In this document: in pieces, positions 25,446 to 33,293 of the stretch
Layout: every line of letters begins with the position of its first letter
How positions within the stretch are numbered: position 1 is the first letter of the stretch
Source: Thermoplasmata archaeon
GTDB lineage: Archaea > Thermoplasmatota > Thermoplasmata > Lutacidiplasmatales > UBA184
DNA: 44,745 bases
Assembly (NCBI GenBank): GCA_022750455.1
Contig: JAKIVR010000013.1
Location: 1-44,745, forward strand
Direction: 5' to 3'
Program-made: the position numbers and the translations under genes
Notes under the pieces: generated by a model
Database searches by the model: none
Told to the model about the DNA's origin: nothing
Seen by the model: only the letters and a program-made list of their open reading frames with translations

Positions 25446-26357
25446 GTGTCCGTCTCGATGGAACTCCCCTGGGACGCCCGCCTCGCCCGAAAGCTCGGAG
25501 AGACCGGCTCCGCGTTCCAGCAGTTCCGGGACCACGCGAACCTCTTCTGGACGATCGCGCTCGTCCTCGGCTTCGCCGGTCTGACGGGGGTCGCGGCCCA
25601 GGCGGCTATCCAACTGCCGTTCACCCCGGTGCCGATCACCGCCCAGGTCGGGGTCGTGCTGCTCGCAGGCGGATTCTTGGGTCGGTGGCGCGGCGCCCTC
25701 TCCCAGGTCGCGTACGTCGCTCTCGGCGCCCTCGGGGCCCCCTGGTTCGCGCCGGCCGCCCACGCCGCCCCCTTCACGTCCGGCGGGATCGCGGTCGTCG
25801 AGAGCGTGAACGGCGGCTACCTGATTGGATTCATCGTGGCGGCGTTCGTGATCGGCCAACTGCTCGGCACCCGACCGTTCCGATCGACGTATGCGGGCAA
25901 GCTCGCCGTCCTGCTGATCGGGGTCGGGATCATCTATCTCGCCGGCGCCCTCCAGCTGGCGTACGTGCTCCACACCGACTTCGCCACCACGATGGCGTTC
26001 GCCGTGGTGCCGTTCGTCCCCGGGGACGTGATGAAGGCCGTGCTCGGCGCGGGGCTGCTCGCGGGGCTCGCGCTCCCGTCCGGCTCCGATCCGTCGTCCC
26101 CCCCCGTCGCCTCCCCGTGGCGACGGAGCGACGTCGTCCTGCTCGCGGTCGTGATGGCAGGGGTATGGCTCCTGGCGGCCGCGATCCCGTTCGGGGAACC
26201 GAGCCAGATCGGGGGATTCACCCGAACCGCGATCGAGCAGTATTACGTGGTCGCCGCCATTATCGCCACGATCGGCGTCGGGCTCGCTGTCGCGGCCCGC
26301 CAACGGCTGTTCGCGGTCGGTCAGTACTGGTCGGGTGCGCGGACCGGGACGAACTGA
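25446..26357 (+). CDS. bioY: BioY-family biotin transporter with C-terminal extension
   Basis: This 303-residue membrane protein has the BioY core: LPFTPVPITAQVGVVLLAGGFLGRWRGALSQVAYVALGALGAPWFA, then GGYLIGFIVAAFVIGQLLG and further helices with VPFVPGDVMKAVLGAGLL. BioY is the substrate-binding S component that imports biotin, alone or with ECF ATPases. Typical BioY proteins are about 190 residues. Here about 35 residues precede the first helix, and two extra helices (VVLLAVVMAGVWLLAAAIPF and YYVVAAIIATIGVGLAVAA) follow a Ser/Pro linker. No EcfA/EcfT genes are present in the window. It is convergent with the aminopeptidase gene. Confidence 0.88.
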   Translation: MSVSMELPWDARLARKLGETGSAFQQFRDHANLFWTIALVLGFAGLTGVAAQAAIQLPFTPVPITAQVGVVLLAGGFLGRWRGALSQVAYVALGALGAPWFAPAAHAAPFTSGGIAVVESVNGGYLIGFIVAAFVIGQLLGTRPFRSTYAGKLAVLLIGVGIIYLAGALQLAYVLHTDFATTMAFAVVPFVPGDVMKAVLGAGLLAGLALPSGSDPSSPPVASPWRRSDVVLLAVVMAGVWLLAAAIPFGEPSQIGGFTRTAIEQYYVVAAIIATIGVGLAVAARQRLFAVGQYWSGARTGTN

Positions 26358-26366
26358 ACCTCGCGT

Positions 26367-28784
26367 TCAGCGATCGTCGACGGCGCGGCTGATCCGCTCG
26401 CCGATGCGGAGCAGCTCGAGCCCTTTGCCGACGCCCCGATCGGCCTCGGGGAACGGATGGTCCGCAAAGTACCCCGAGACCTCCCGGGAACGCCCGAGAC
26501 CGAGCGTCGGGATCGCCGCCTCGAGGAACTTGGAGAGGAGCGGCGTGCCGGTCGTCCGCTTCGCCATCGAATCGAGGTGCTGGGTGCACCAGGCCCAGGT
26601 CGCGCCGCCGGCCATCTGGTTGCGACTGAGCTCCCCCAAGAGCGTCACGGAACGATTCAGAGGCATCTCGCCTCGCCCCACGAGCGCGAGGCAGGCGTCG
26701 ACGGTCGCCGGGTCGGGGATCGCCGCGAGGGCAGTCGCCATCTGCGTCGCCTCGTCCTCCCCGCGGGCCCGCTCCATCTTCCCCAGGAGCGTCTCGTACG
26801 CCCCGCCCCCGCGCGCGATCGCGTAGGCGAGCGCGATCGCCGGTCGAAGCTCGGCGTCGGCGCGGTCGATCCCCTGGAACCGGGGTGCCAGCGTCTCCGC
26901 GAACTGCTGGTCGATCCGGGTGAGCCCGAGCAACGAGCGTCCCCGCTGGCTGCTGCCGATCTCCGTCTCCCCGCCTTGGGGCTCGATCCCGAACCGTTGG
27001 ACCTGCTCCCGGAAGAAGGCGAGGAACGCGCGCCGGAGGGAGCCATCCCCCCGGTCGAGGAACGGCTCGAAGTCGGTGAGTCCCGCCCGGACCTCGGAGG
27101 AGGTGAGATAGCCGGCGAACGGCCCGAGCCGGCCGATCAGGTCGACGTAACTGCGAACCGGCCGGATCCCGGCGCGGACGAAGGCGCCGGTGTCCGAGAT
27201 CAGGCCCCACCGGTCGACGTCGTCGAGTTGAGCGGCCTCTTCCACGAGCTGGGAGAACGTCGTCGGGTCGTACGCGATCCGGTAGAATCCCGATCGCTTG
27301 GGATTGGCGAGGAGCGGCCCCACGCCCGGCCCAAGTCGGATCTCTCCCTCCCGTCCCTCCACCAATGCCCGCCCGGCCGTCGCGCCCCGTTGCCAGGCGA
27401 ACGGGATCGGCCAGGGAGCTTCGCTCGGGTCCGAGCCCAAGTAGGTGAAACGCCGCTGGGACCACTGCAGCACGTCGCCCTCGACGCGCGCGTCGAGCAC
27501 CGGATACCCCGGCCGGTCGATCCACGCCCGCATGACCCGAGTGACCGGGCCTCCCGCCGATTCCTCGAGCGAGTTCCACAGGTCGTTGCCGGTCGCGGAG
27601 CCGTACGCGTGGCGCTTCAGGTACCGGTTGACCCCGTCCCGGAACACCGTCTCGCCGAGGTACCCTTCGAGCATGCGGAGGATCGTGGCGCCCTTTCCGT
27701 ACGTCACCTCGTCGGCGATCTGGGCGAGCTCGCTGGGACGCCGCACCGCGACGTCCACCGGGTGGGTCGAGGTGAGAGCGTCCCCCTCGAGGCCCCAGCG
27801 CGTGAACCGAAGGACGAAGTCCGACCAGGTGTCGAGGTCGGGGTACAACGCCGCGTCGATCGTCGCCTCGGCGAACGTCGCGAACGCCTCGTTGAGCCAG
27901 AAATCGTTCCACCAGGCGTTCGTGACCAGATTGCCGAACCACTGGTGCGCGATTTCGTGACTGATCGTCTCCCGGATCGCCCGCCGCAGCCGTGCGCTCG
28001 TCGACTGTTCGACCACCAGCAGCGTCTCGCGGAAGGCGATCGCCCCCCAGTTCTCCATCGCTCCGGCCCAGAAGTCCGGGACGGCGACGAGGTCGAGCTT
28101 CGGGAGCGGGTACGGAATGCCGTAGAACGACTCGAATGCCGGGAGGACCCGGCACGCGTGCTCGAGGGCGAACTGTCCCGCGCTCTCCCGCCCGGGGGGA
28201 AGCTGCACCCGGATCGTCACCGGGCCGGCCTGTCCCGTCAGCGGGGAGAATGGCCCGACCCCGAGATAGAGAAGGTACGTCGACATCCGGGGGGTGGGCG
28301 CGAAGGCGATCCGTCGCCGATTGCCGACGACCTCCTCCTTCGCCGGTTCCGTGTTGAAGATGACCCGGCTCGAGGCGTCGACCGTCACGGTCCACTCGAA
28401 CACGCCTTTCGCGGACGGGATGTCCCAGCACGGGAGGACGCGGCGCGCGCCCGTAGGGTACATCATCGAGCTGATGAGGGTCCGACCCGGCCCGAACGGC
28501 GACCGATACAACCCGGTCAGGCCCTTGTCGAGGATCCGACCGGAGTACTCGATCGTCAGCGTCCGACGCCCCGTGCCGGCCCCGGGGATGACGAGCTGCT
28601 CCTCGGCCGGGTCGTACGTGTGCGGAAGGGAGTTGCCGTCGACGAGGATCGAATGGATCGTGAGATCTTTCGCATGCGGTCGGAGCTCGCTCTCGTCACC
28701 GTCGAGATCGATCGCGACCCGGCCGCGGAACGAGAGTCCGCTCTCGTCCAGGTCGAGGTCGATGCGGTACCGCTCGATACGCAT
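26367..28784 (-). CDS. M1 family zinc aminopeptidase (tricorn-factor F2/F3-like)
   Basis: This 805-residue protein has the M1 signatures GAMENWGAIAF (exopeptidase motif) and HEIAHQWFGNLVT followed by NEAFATFAE, giving HExxH-x18-E zinc ligands, plus the catalytic Tyr region VTYGKGATILRMLE. The N-terminal beta domain (residues about 1-200), catalytic domain (200-430) and C-terminal helical domain match the usual length. In Thermoplasma, F2/F3 factors trim peptides released by the proteasome and tricorn; a similar cytoplasmic role is likely. No signal peptide is present. It follows the acyl-CoA dehydrogenase gene by 26 bases and may be on the same transcript. Confidence 0.96.
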   Translation of the reverse strand: MRIERYRIDLDLDESGLSFRGRVAIDLDGDESELRPHAKDLTIHSILVDGNSLPHTYDPAEEQLVIPGAGTGRRTLTIEYSGRILDKGLTGLYRSPFGPGRTLISSMMYPTGARRVLPCWDIPSAKGVFEWTVTVDASSRVIFNTEPAKEEVVGNRRRIAFAPTPRMSTYLLYLGVGPFSPLTGQAGPVTIRVQLPPGRESAGQFALEHACRVLPAFESFYGIPYPLPKLDLVAVPDFWAGAMENWGAIAFRETLLVVEQSTSARLRRAIRETISHEIAHQWFGNLVTNAWWNDFWLNEAFATFAEATIDAALYPDLDTWSDFVLRFTRWGLEGDALTSTHPVDVAVRRPSELAQIADEVTYGKGATILRMLEGYLGETVFRDGVNRYLKRHAYGSATGNDLWNSLEESAGGPVTRVMRAWIDRPGYPVLDARVEGDVLQWSQRRFTYLGSDPSEAPWPIPFAWQRGATAGRALVEGREGEIRLGPGVGPLLANPKRSGFYRIAYDPTTFSQLVEEAAQLDDVDRWGLISDTGAFVRAGIRPVRSYVDLIGRLGPFAGYLTSSEVRAGLTDFEPFLDRGDGSLRRAFLAFFREQVQRFGIEPQGGETEIGSSQRGRSLLGLTRIDQQFAETLAPRFQGIDRADAELRPAIALAYAIARGGGAYETLLGKMERARGEDEATQMATALAAIPDPATVDACLALVGRGEMPLNRSVTLLGELSRNQMAGGATWAWCTQHLDSMAKRTTGTPLLSKFLEAAIPTLGLGRSREVSGYFADHPFPEADRGVGKGLELLRIGERISRAVDDR

Positions 28785-28810
28785 GCGTAGGCGTAGCCCG
28801 GGGGGGTTAG

Positions 28811-29971
28811 TTAGGGCTTGCTATGGCCGCCCGACCAGAGAGCTCGGGCCGCCACGACGTGAGAGATCTCGCTCGTCCCGTGCGCGAGCCGGGCGCTGCG
28901 CAGGTCGCGATACCGCTGTTCGTGCGGGAGCCGTCGCGAGTACCCTCGACCGCCATGGAACTGTATGGCGTGATCGACCGCGGTGAGCGCCGCTTCTCCC
29001 GCGAGCCACTTCGCGAGTGCGGCCTCCCCTTCGGCGCTCTCGCCGGCGTCCAGACGTTGGAGCACCCGCTCGACATACTCCCACGCCGACTCCAGCCGGG
29101 CCCAATCCTCGACGAGCGGGAACGAGACGCCCTCCTGTCGAGAGATCGGTTGGTTGAAGGCGACTCGGTTGGCGGCGTACGCGACCGTCTCGCTCCACGA
29201 GGCCCATCCGACTCCGAGATAGATGCTGCCGAGGAGGGCCCGTTCGTGCGTGAGCTCCCCGCGCAACGCCTCGAGGATCCCCCCTTCGGGTCCAATCCGA
29301 TGCGCGGCGGGTACTGGGACGTCGTGGAAGGTGATCGTCCCCCGACGCATCCACCGCTCCCCCATGTCGGGGACCAGTTCGCGTTCGATCCCGGGCGCCT
29401 CGAGGGGTACGAGGAAGGCGGAGAGTCCCCGGCTCCCGGCGGCGGCCCCTTCGGTCCGTGCGTACACGATCGCCGCGGACGCATCCACGGCGAACGCCGC
29501 CTCGCTCTTCACGCCGTTGAGCACGTACTGGTCCCCGCGACGGGTCGCCAGAGTTTGGATCCCGCCCACGTCCGACCCCGCCTCGGGCTCTGTGATCAGA
29601 TTCCCGACCAACTTGGTCCCTCGGAGAAGCGGCTCAAAGTACTCGGATCGGAGGGCGCTGGTGCCGACGTGGAGCAGCAAGCTCGAAAACTCCGGCTGCA
29701 ACGCGAGCTTCGCAAAGACCGTACCGCCGCGCCGGGCCAGGCCGAACAGCAGACGCCCGGCGCGGACGGCGCTGAGGCCGAGCCCTCCCGCGTCCGTCGG
29801 GATCGTGAGGCCGAGGAGGCCCAGCTCCCCCATCTGCCGGAACTCGGGCCAGGGAAACTCCGATCGTTCATCCAGTTCCCGAGAGCGAACGCCGAGACGA
29901 CCGTTGTCATCGAACCGGGCGATCCTCTCGTCGATGGGGTCGGGTGCCGGGGGGGGTGGGGGGATCGTCAC
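28811..29971 (-). CDS. Acyl-CoA dehydrogenase, catalytic Glu at the isovaleryl/long-chain position
   Basis: This 386-residue FAD enzyme has GLLGLTIPTDAGGLGL, LVGNLITEPEAGSDVGGIQTLA (FAD and substrate loop), VAFNQPISR and a C-terminal IQFHGGRGYSRRLPHEQRYRD. The usual catalytic Glu before GT near the C-terminus is replaced (AHGTSEIS). A Glu is present in LTHERALLG at the position used by isovaleryl- and long-chain acyl-CoA dehydrogenases, so activity is still expected. The GTG at 29971 overlaps the CoA-transferase stop by 4 bases. The track start at 31276 lies far inside the upstream gene. It probably oxidises the acyl-CoA made by that transferase; the substrate is unknown. Confidence 0.93.
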   Translation of the reverse strand: MTIPPPPPAPDPIDERIARFDDNGRLGVRSRELDERSEFPWPEFRQMGELGLLGLTIPTDAGGLGLSAVRAGRLLFGLARRGGTVFAKLALQPEFSSLLLHVGTSALRSEYFEPLLRGTKLVGNLITEPEAGSDVGGIQTLATRRGDQYVLNGVKSEAAFAVDASAAIVYARTEGAAAGSRGLSAFLVPLEAPGIERELVPDMGERWMRRGTITFHDVPVPAAHRIGPEGGILEALRGELTHERALLGSIYLGVGWASWSETVAYAANRVAFNQPISRQEGVSFPLVEDWARLESAWEYVERVLQRLDAGESAEGEAALAKWLAGEAALTAVDHAIQFHGGRGYSRRLPHEQRYRDLRSARLAHGTSEISHVVAARALWSGGHSKP

Positions 29972-31251
29972 GACCGATCCTCGTTCCGAGGGGGGGGATC
30001 CGAGCCGACGACGCCGCTCGCCTCGAGCGCCGCCGTCCGTTCGGCCGAGTAGCCGAGGAGTGTTTCCAGGATCGCCGCGTTGTCCTGTCCGAGCCACGGC
30101 GCTCCGCGCCAGACCCGGCCGGGGGTCGTGGAAAACTTGGGGGCGATCCCGGCTCCTTTGACGTGACCCGCCACCGGATCCTCCCACTCGACGAACATCT
30201 CCCGGGCGACATAATGGGGATCTTGCGCGATCTGCTCGATGGTCTGCACGCGGGTGATCGCGGAATCGGTCTCCCGCCCGATCGCTTCCAGTTCGGCGAG
30301 CGTTCTCGCGGCACAGAACTCGATGATGGGGGGATCCACCTGTTCGCGGTGAGCCGTCCTCCATGCCATGTCGTCCCAAGGGCCTGGAGCGATCCCCAAT
30401 CGCTCTCGGAGCCGGAGCCACGCGGACGGGGTCGGTGCCGCCACGACGACCCACCCATCCTTCGCCCGGTGGACGTCGTACGGATGGAGACGCTGGTGAG
30501 CATTTCCGTACCTCCCCCGCACCACACCGCGGAGGAAGTAATCGAGGGCGAGGTTTTCGAGCAGAGTGAAGAATATTTCGTATTGCGCGACGTCGATCGA
30601 CTGGCCTTGCCCGGTCCGTTGGGCCGAGATCCAACCCATGAGCGCGGCGCCGGCCGCCGCGAGACCGGTCACGCTGTCGTTGAGCGCGGTGCCGGCTCGC
30701 ACGGGAGCCCCGGGCTCGGGGGGCCCTTGCAACGAGAGGAATCCGCTGTACGCTTGGGCGACCAGGTCGTACGACGGCTGCGAGATCCGCTCTGGGTCCC
30801 CGGTCTGACCCCACCCCGACACATGCACGATCGTGAGACGGGGATTCATCGCGTGGACGGTCGCGTCCGAGAGGTCGAGGCGGTCGTACGTCCCGGGCCG
30901 GGACGACTCGATCCAGATGTCGACATGTCGCGCGAGATCCAGGAACACTTGCCGGCCCTCGGGGCTCTTGACATCGAGTCCCAGCGAGAGCTTGTTCCGC
31001 GAGTACTGCACCCACGACTCCGAGACTTGGCTCTCGACGGCGGCCCCGGGCGGAGCGAGGGGCGGGAGGGTCCGGGTCGGGTCCGCGTACGGTCGGTGGA
31101 ACGGAGGCGACTCCACGTGGATGATCTCGGCCCCGAACTCGCCGAGGTGGGTCGCCGCCCAGGGCGCGGCCACGAACCGGCCCGTGTCGAGCACGCGGAT
31201 GCCGTGCAGGGGCCCGAACGGGGGAACGACCGACAAATGCCCCGGCGTCAC
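29968..31251 (-). CDS. Family III (CaiB/BaiF) CoA-transferase
   Basis: This is a 427-residue protein from the GTG at 31251. The family opening GPLHGIRVLDTGRFVAAPWAATHLGEFGAEIIHVE is followed by SWVQYSRNKLSLGLDVKSPEGRQVFLDLARHVDIWIES and VSGWGQTGD. The region ALNDSVTGLAAAGAALMGW carries the Asp expected to form the acyl anhydride. The longer track start runs antisense into the neighbouring gene; a TATA-like GGTTATGC about 25 bases before GTG supports the shorter form. Family members transfer CoA to organic acids such as carnitine, glutarate or formate. The coupled acyl-CoA dehydrogenase suggests activation followed by oxidation of a short-chain acid. Confidence 0.94.
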   Translation of the reverse strand: MTPGHLSVVPPFGPLHGIRVLDTGRFVAAPWAATHLGEFGAEIIHVESPPFHRPYADPTRTLPPLAPPGAAVESQVSESWVQYSRNKLSLGLDVKSPEGRQVFLDLARHVDIWIESSRPGTYDRLDLSDATVHAMNPRLTIVHVSGWGQTGDPERISQPSYDLVAQAYSGFLSLQGPPEPGAPVRAGTALNDSVTGLAAAGAALMGWISAQRTGQGQSIDVAQYEIFFTLLENLALDYFLRGVVRGRYGNAHQRLHPYDVHRAKDGWVVVAAPTPSAWLRLRERLGIAPGPWDDMAWRTAHREQVDPPIIEFCAARTLAELEAIGRETDSAITRVQTIEQIAQDPHYVAREMFVEWEDPVAGHVKGAGIAPKFSTTPGRVWRGAPWLGQDNAAILETLLGYSAERTAALEASGVVGSDPPPRNEDRS

Positions 31252-31272
31252 GGTCGGACGGCGGGCGAAATC

Positions 31273-31280
31273 GCATAACC
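31273..31280 (-). promoter_or_regulatory. TATA-like box for the CoA-transferase operon
   Basis: On the minus strand GGTTATGC lies about 25 bases before the GTG at 31251, fitting a leaderless transcript and deciding that start. Confidence 0.45.
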
Positions 31281-31307
31281 GAGGAGGTTCACAGACAAAC
31301 CTCGACT

Positions 31308-31316
31308 TCCAAATAG
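31308..31316 (+). promoter_or_regulatory. TATA-like box for the CADD/TenA-like gene
   Basis: TCCAAATAG is the AT-rich element about 30 bases before the ATG at 31343, in the divergent gap with the CoA-transferase gene. Confidence 0.45.
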
Positions 31317-31342
31317 CTCGGCGGGGAGCTCGGGGCCGAAGC

Positions 31343-32071
31343 ATGACCGAGCCACCGTGGATCCGTTGCGAAGGAGAGGCGTTCCGGGACGAGTTGAACC
31401 GATACAAGCTGCAGAACCACCCGTTCCGCCACCATCCGTTCTTCCAGACGATCGAGGCTGGGACCGCCCCGATGCCGTTGATCCATCGATGGGCCGCTCA
31501 GTTCTACCCGTGGCTTGCCTGTGTCCCCTCCGCGTATGCGGAACGGTTCGCCCGCTGCCCGACCGATCCGAAGTTCGCGCACTTTCGCAACCTGATCCTC
31601 GACCAGCTGGTAGAGGAAGCGGGGGACCCGCACGGCCAGTCAATCGGACACCCCGAGCTCTGGTTGCGATTCTGCGAGGGGATCGCCCTGCCTCGCGCCA
31701 CGGTGTTGGAGGCGACCCGATTCCCGAGCACGATGGTGGCGATAGATGAGTTCCTGTACTTGAACCGCGAAGTGCCGTTCTTCATCTCCGCTGCGGGCTC
31801 GTCCGAACCTCCCAACGTGGACCTGTGCTCGAGACTGCTCCCGGCGTGGCGCTCGAAGTACCACGTCGAGGAGCCGGCGCTGACGTACTACACCCTGCAC
31901 GTCACCGCGGATGTGGAGCACACCAAGTTCGTCAACGAGATGGTCGGTGCGTTCGCGTCGACGCCCGAGATCCGCCGTCAGATGTGGGATGCGATGTTGC
32001 GTGGGTTCGCGCTGCACCGATTATTGATCGACGGGGCGGTCGGCGAAGGGTACGTTCCACCCCCTCCGTGA
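31343..32071 (+). CDS. Heme-oxygenase-fold diiron protein (TenA/PqqC/CADD-like)
   Basis: This 242-residue helical protein keeps the diiron ligand pattern of heme-oxygenase-like oxidases: Glu in LVEEAGDP, His in GHPELW, Glu in NREVPFF, and H-x3-D-x2-H (HVTADVEH). The order and spacing resemble CADD, the chlamydial p-aminobenzoate synthase. From memory of the CADD sequence, its self-sacrificed Tyr27 aligns with Phe34 here (HPFF against HTFY), so the same chemistry may not occur. Relatives also include PqqC- and TenA-type proteins. The ATG at 31343 follows a TATA-like box. It lies on the same strand as, and 133 bases before, the chorismate synthase gene. Cytoplasmic. Confidence 0.82.
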   Translation: MTEPPWIRCEGEAFRDELNRYKLQNHPFRHHPFFQTIEAGTAPMPLIHRWAAQFYPWLACVPSAYAERFARCPTDPKFAHFRNLILDQLVEEAGDPHGQSIGHPELWLRFCEGIALPRATVLEATRFPSTMVAIDEFLYLNREVPFFISAAGSSEPPNVDLCSRLLPAWRSKYHVEEPALTYYTLHVTADVEHTKFVNEMVGAFASTPEIRRQMWDAMLRGFALHRLLIDGAVGEGYVPPPP

Positions 32072-32147
32072 GCGACGGCTCGCGGAGAGTTCGGCAGCCG
32101 GAGCGGACTCGGGACCGACCAGGATCCTAACTCCGGGCGCGGGCACA

Positions 32148-32201
32148 ATGGATATCTCCACCAGAGGCCCAGACGCTTCTCCGTCCCAGACGGCAGGGTG
32201 A
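32148..32201 (+). CDS. Possible 17-codon leader ORF before aroC
   Basis: ATG at 32148 opens a 17-residue frame (MDISTRGPDASPSQTAG) whose TGA ends 3 bases before the aroC GTG. A CCTAACT element lies about 20 bases before this ATG. It could mark the 5' end of the transcript and guide reinitiation at aroC. It holds no run of aromatic codons, so classical attenuation is not indicated. It could equally be chance. Confidence 0.25.
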   Translation: MDISTRGPDASPSQTAG

Positions 32202-32204
32202 CTC

Positions 32205-33293
32205 GTGCAGCCTTCATTCGGTGGACGGTTCCGTATCACGGTGACCGGCGCCAGCCACGGACCGGAGGTCGGCGTCGTGATCGAAGGCGTACCGAAGGGA
32301 ACCCGGATCGAAATTACTCGGGTACAGGAGGCGCTCGATCGGCGCCGGCCCGTCGGGAGGCGGCTGGCGACCAAGCGTCAGGAACATGACCGACTCCGGC
32401 TCGAAAGCGGGGTCGAGAGTGACCATGCCACGGGCGAGCCGATCCGGGCCCATGTCCAGAACGAGGACGTGCGAAGATCGGAGTACGAACGGTACCGAAC
32501 GGTGCCTCGCCCGGGACACGCGGACTACCCCGCGCGGATTCGTCTGGGGCCGGAAGCCGACCTCTCCGGTGGCGGGATCTTCTCCGGCCGGATGACCGTC
32601 CCGCTCGTGATCGCCGGTTCCGTCGCCGCGCAGCTCCTCGTTCCTCAGGGGATCGAGATCGCGGCGTTCACCCAACGGATCGGGGACGTCGCGGTCGTCG
32701 TGCCCGACAGTAAGCGGCCGGAAGAGATCCGCAGCGCGGCGATGACCCACGAAATCGGCTGCCCGGATGCGGCGATCGCCAAGAAGATGGCTGGAGAGAT
32801 CTCCTCCGCCCGACGGGCCGGGGACAGCGTCGGAGGGATCGTGGAGTGCCGCGTCCACGGACTGCCCGTCGGTTTGGGCGAACCGTTCTTCGACTCGATC
32901 GAGTCGGAGGTCGCCCATCTCGCCTTTTCGATCCCGGCGGTCAAGGGGATCGAATTCGGAGCCGGCTTCCGAGCGGCGGAGATGCGAGGCAGTGAGCACA
33001 ATGATCCGTTCTTCTGGGACGGCGAACGGATCGCCACCCGGACCAATCGCGCCGGGGGCGTGCTGGGAGGGCTCGCGACGGGGATGCCTCTCACCTTCCG
33101 CGTGGCGTTCAAGCCGACCGCGTCGATCGCCCGTCCCCAGGAGTCGGTGGACCTGCTGACGCACGCCCCCGTGCAACTCGTCGTGGTCGGACGTCACGAC
33201 CCGTGCATCGTGCCCCGCGCGGTGGTGGTGGTCGAGGCGATCGCGGCGATCGCCGTGGCAGACCTCGGACTGGCCGGAGGGTTCGTGGAATGA
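32205..33293 (+). CDS. aroC: Chorismate synthase
   Basis: This 362-residue enzyme makes chorismate from EPSP, the last shared step of the aromatic pathway, using reduced FMN. Family segments are FGGRFRITVTGASHGPEVGVVIEGVPKG, RPGHADYPARIRLG, SGGGIFSGRMTVPLVIAGSVAAQLL, GDSVGGIVECRVHGLPVGLGEPFFDSIESEVAHLAFSIPAVKGIEFGAGF and the FMN-binding TNRAGGVLGGLATGMPL. Length is normal. The GTG at 32205 starts directly with the conserved MQPSFGGRF. Its stop overlaps the asd start by 4 bases (ATGA), placing aroC, asd and probably trpF in one operon. Confidence 0.97.
   Translation: MQPSFGGRFRITVTGASHGPEVGVVIEGVPKGTRIEITRVQEALDRRRPVGRRLATKRQEHDRLRLESGVESDHATGEPIRAHVQNEDVRRSEYERYRTVPRPGHADYPARIRLGPEADLSGGGIFSGRMTVPLVIAGSVAAQLLVPQGIEIAAFTQRIGDVAVVVPDSKRPEEIRSAAMTHEIGCPDAAIAKKMAGEISSARRAGDSVGGIVECRVHGLPVGLGEPFFDSIESEVAHLAFSIPAVKGIEFGAGFRAAEMRGSEHNDPFFWDGERIATRTNRAGGVLGGLATGMPLTFRVAFKPTASIARPQESVDLLTHAPVQLVVVGRHDPCIVPRAVVVVEAIAAIAVADLGLAGGFVE

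Noticed and set aside
26457-28790. Plus-strand ORF of 777 residues
   Set aside because: It lies opposite the M1 aminopeptidase, whose catalytic motifs are unmistakable; its composition is typical of a shadow frame.
28811-31276. 821-residue acyl-CoA dehydrogenase as drawn in the track
   Set aside because: The first 435 residues read the CoA-transferase gene in a wrong frame. The true start is the GTG at 29971.
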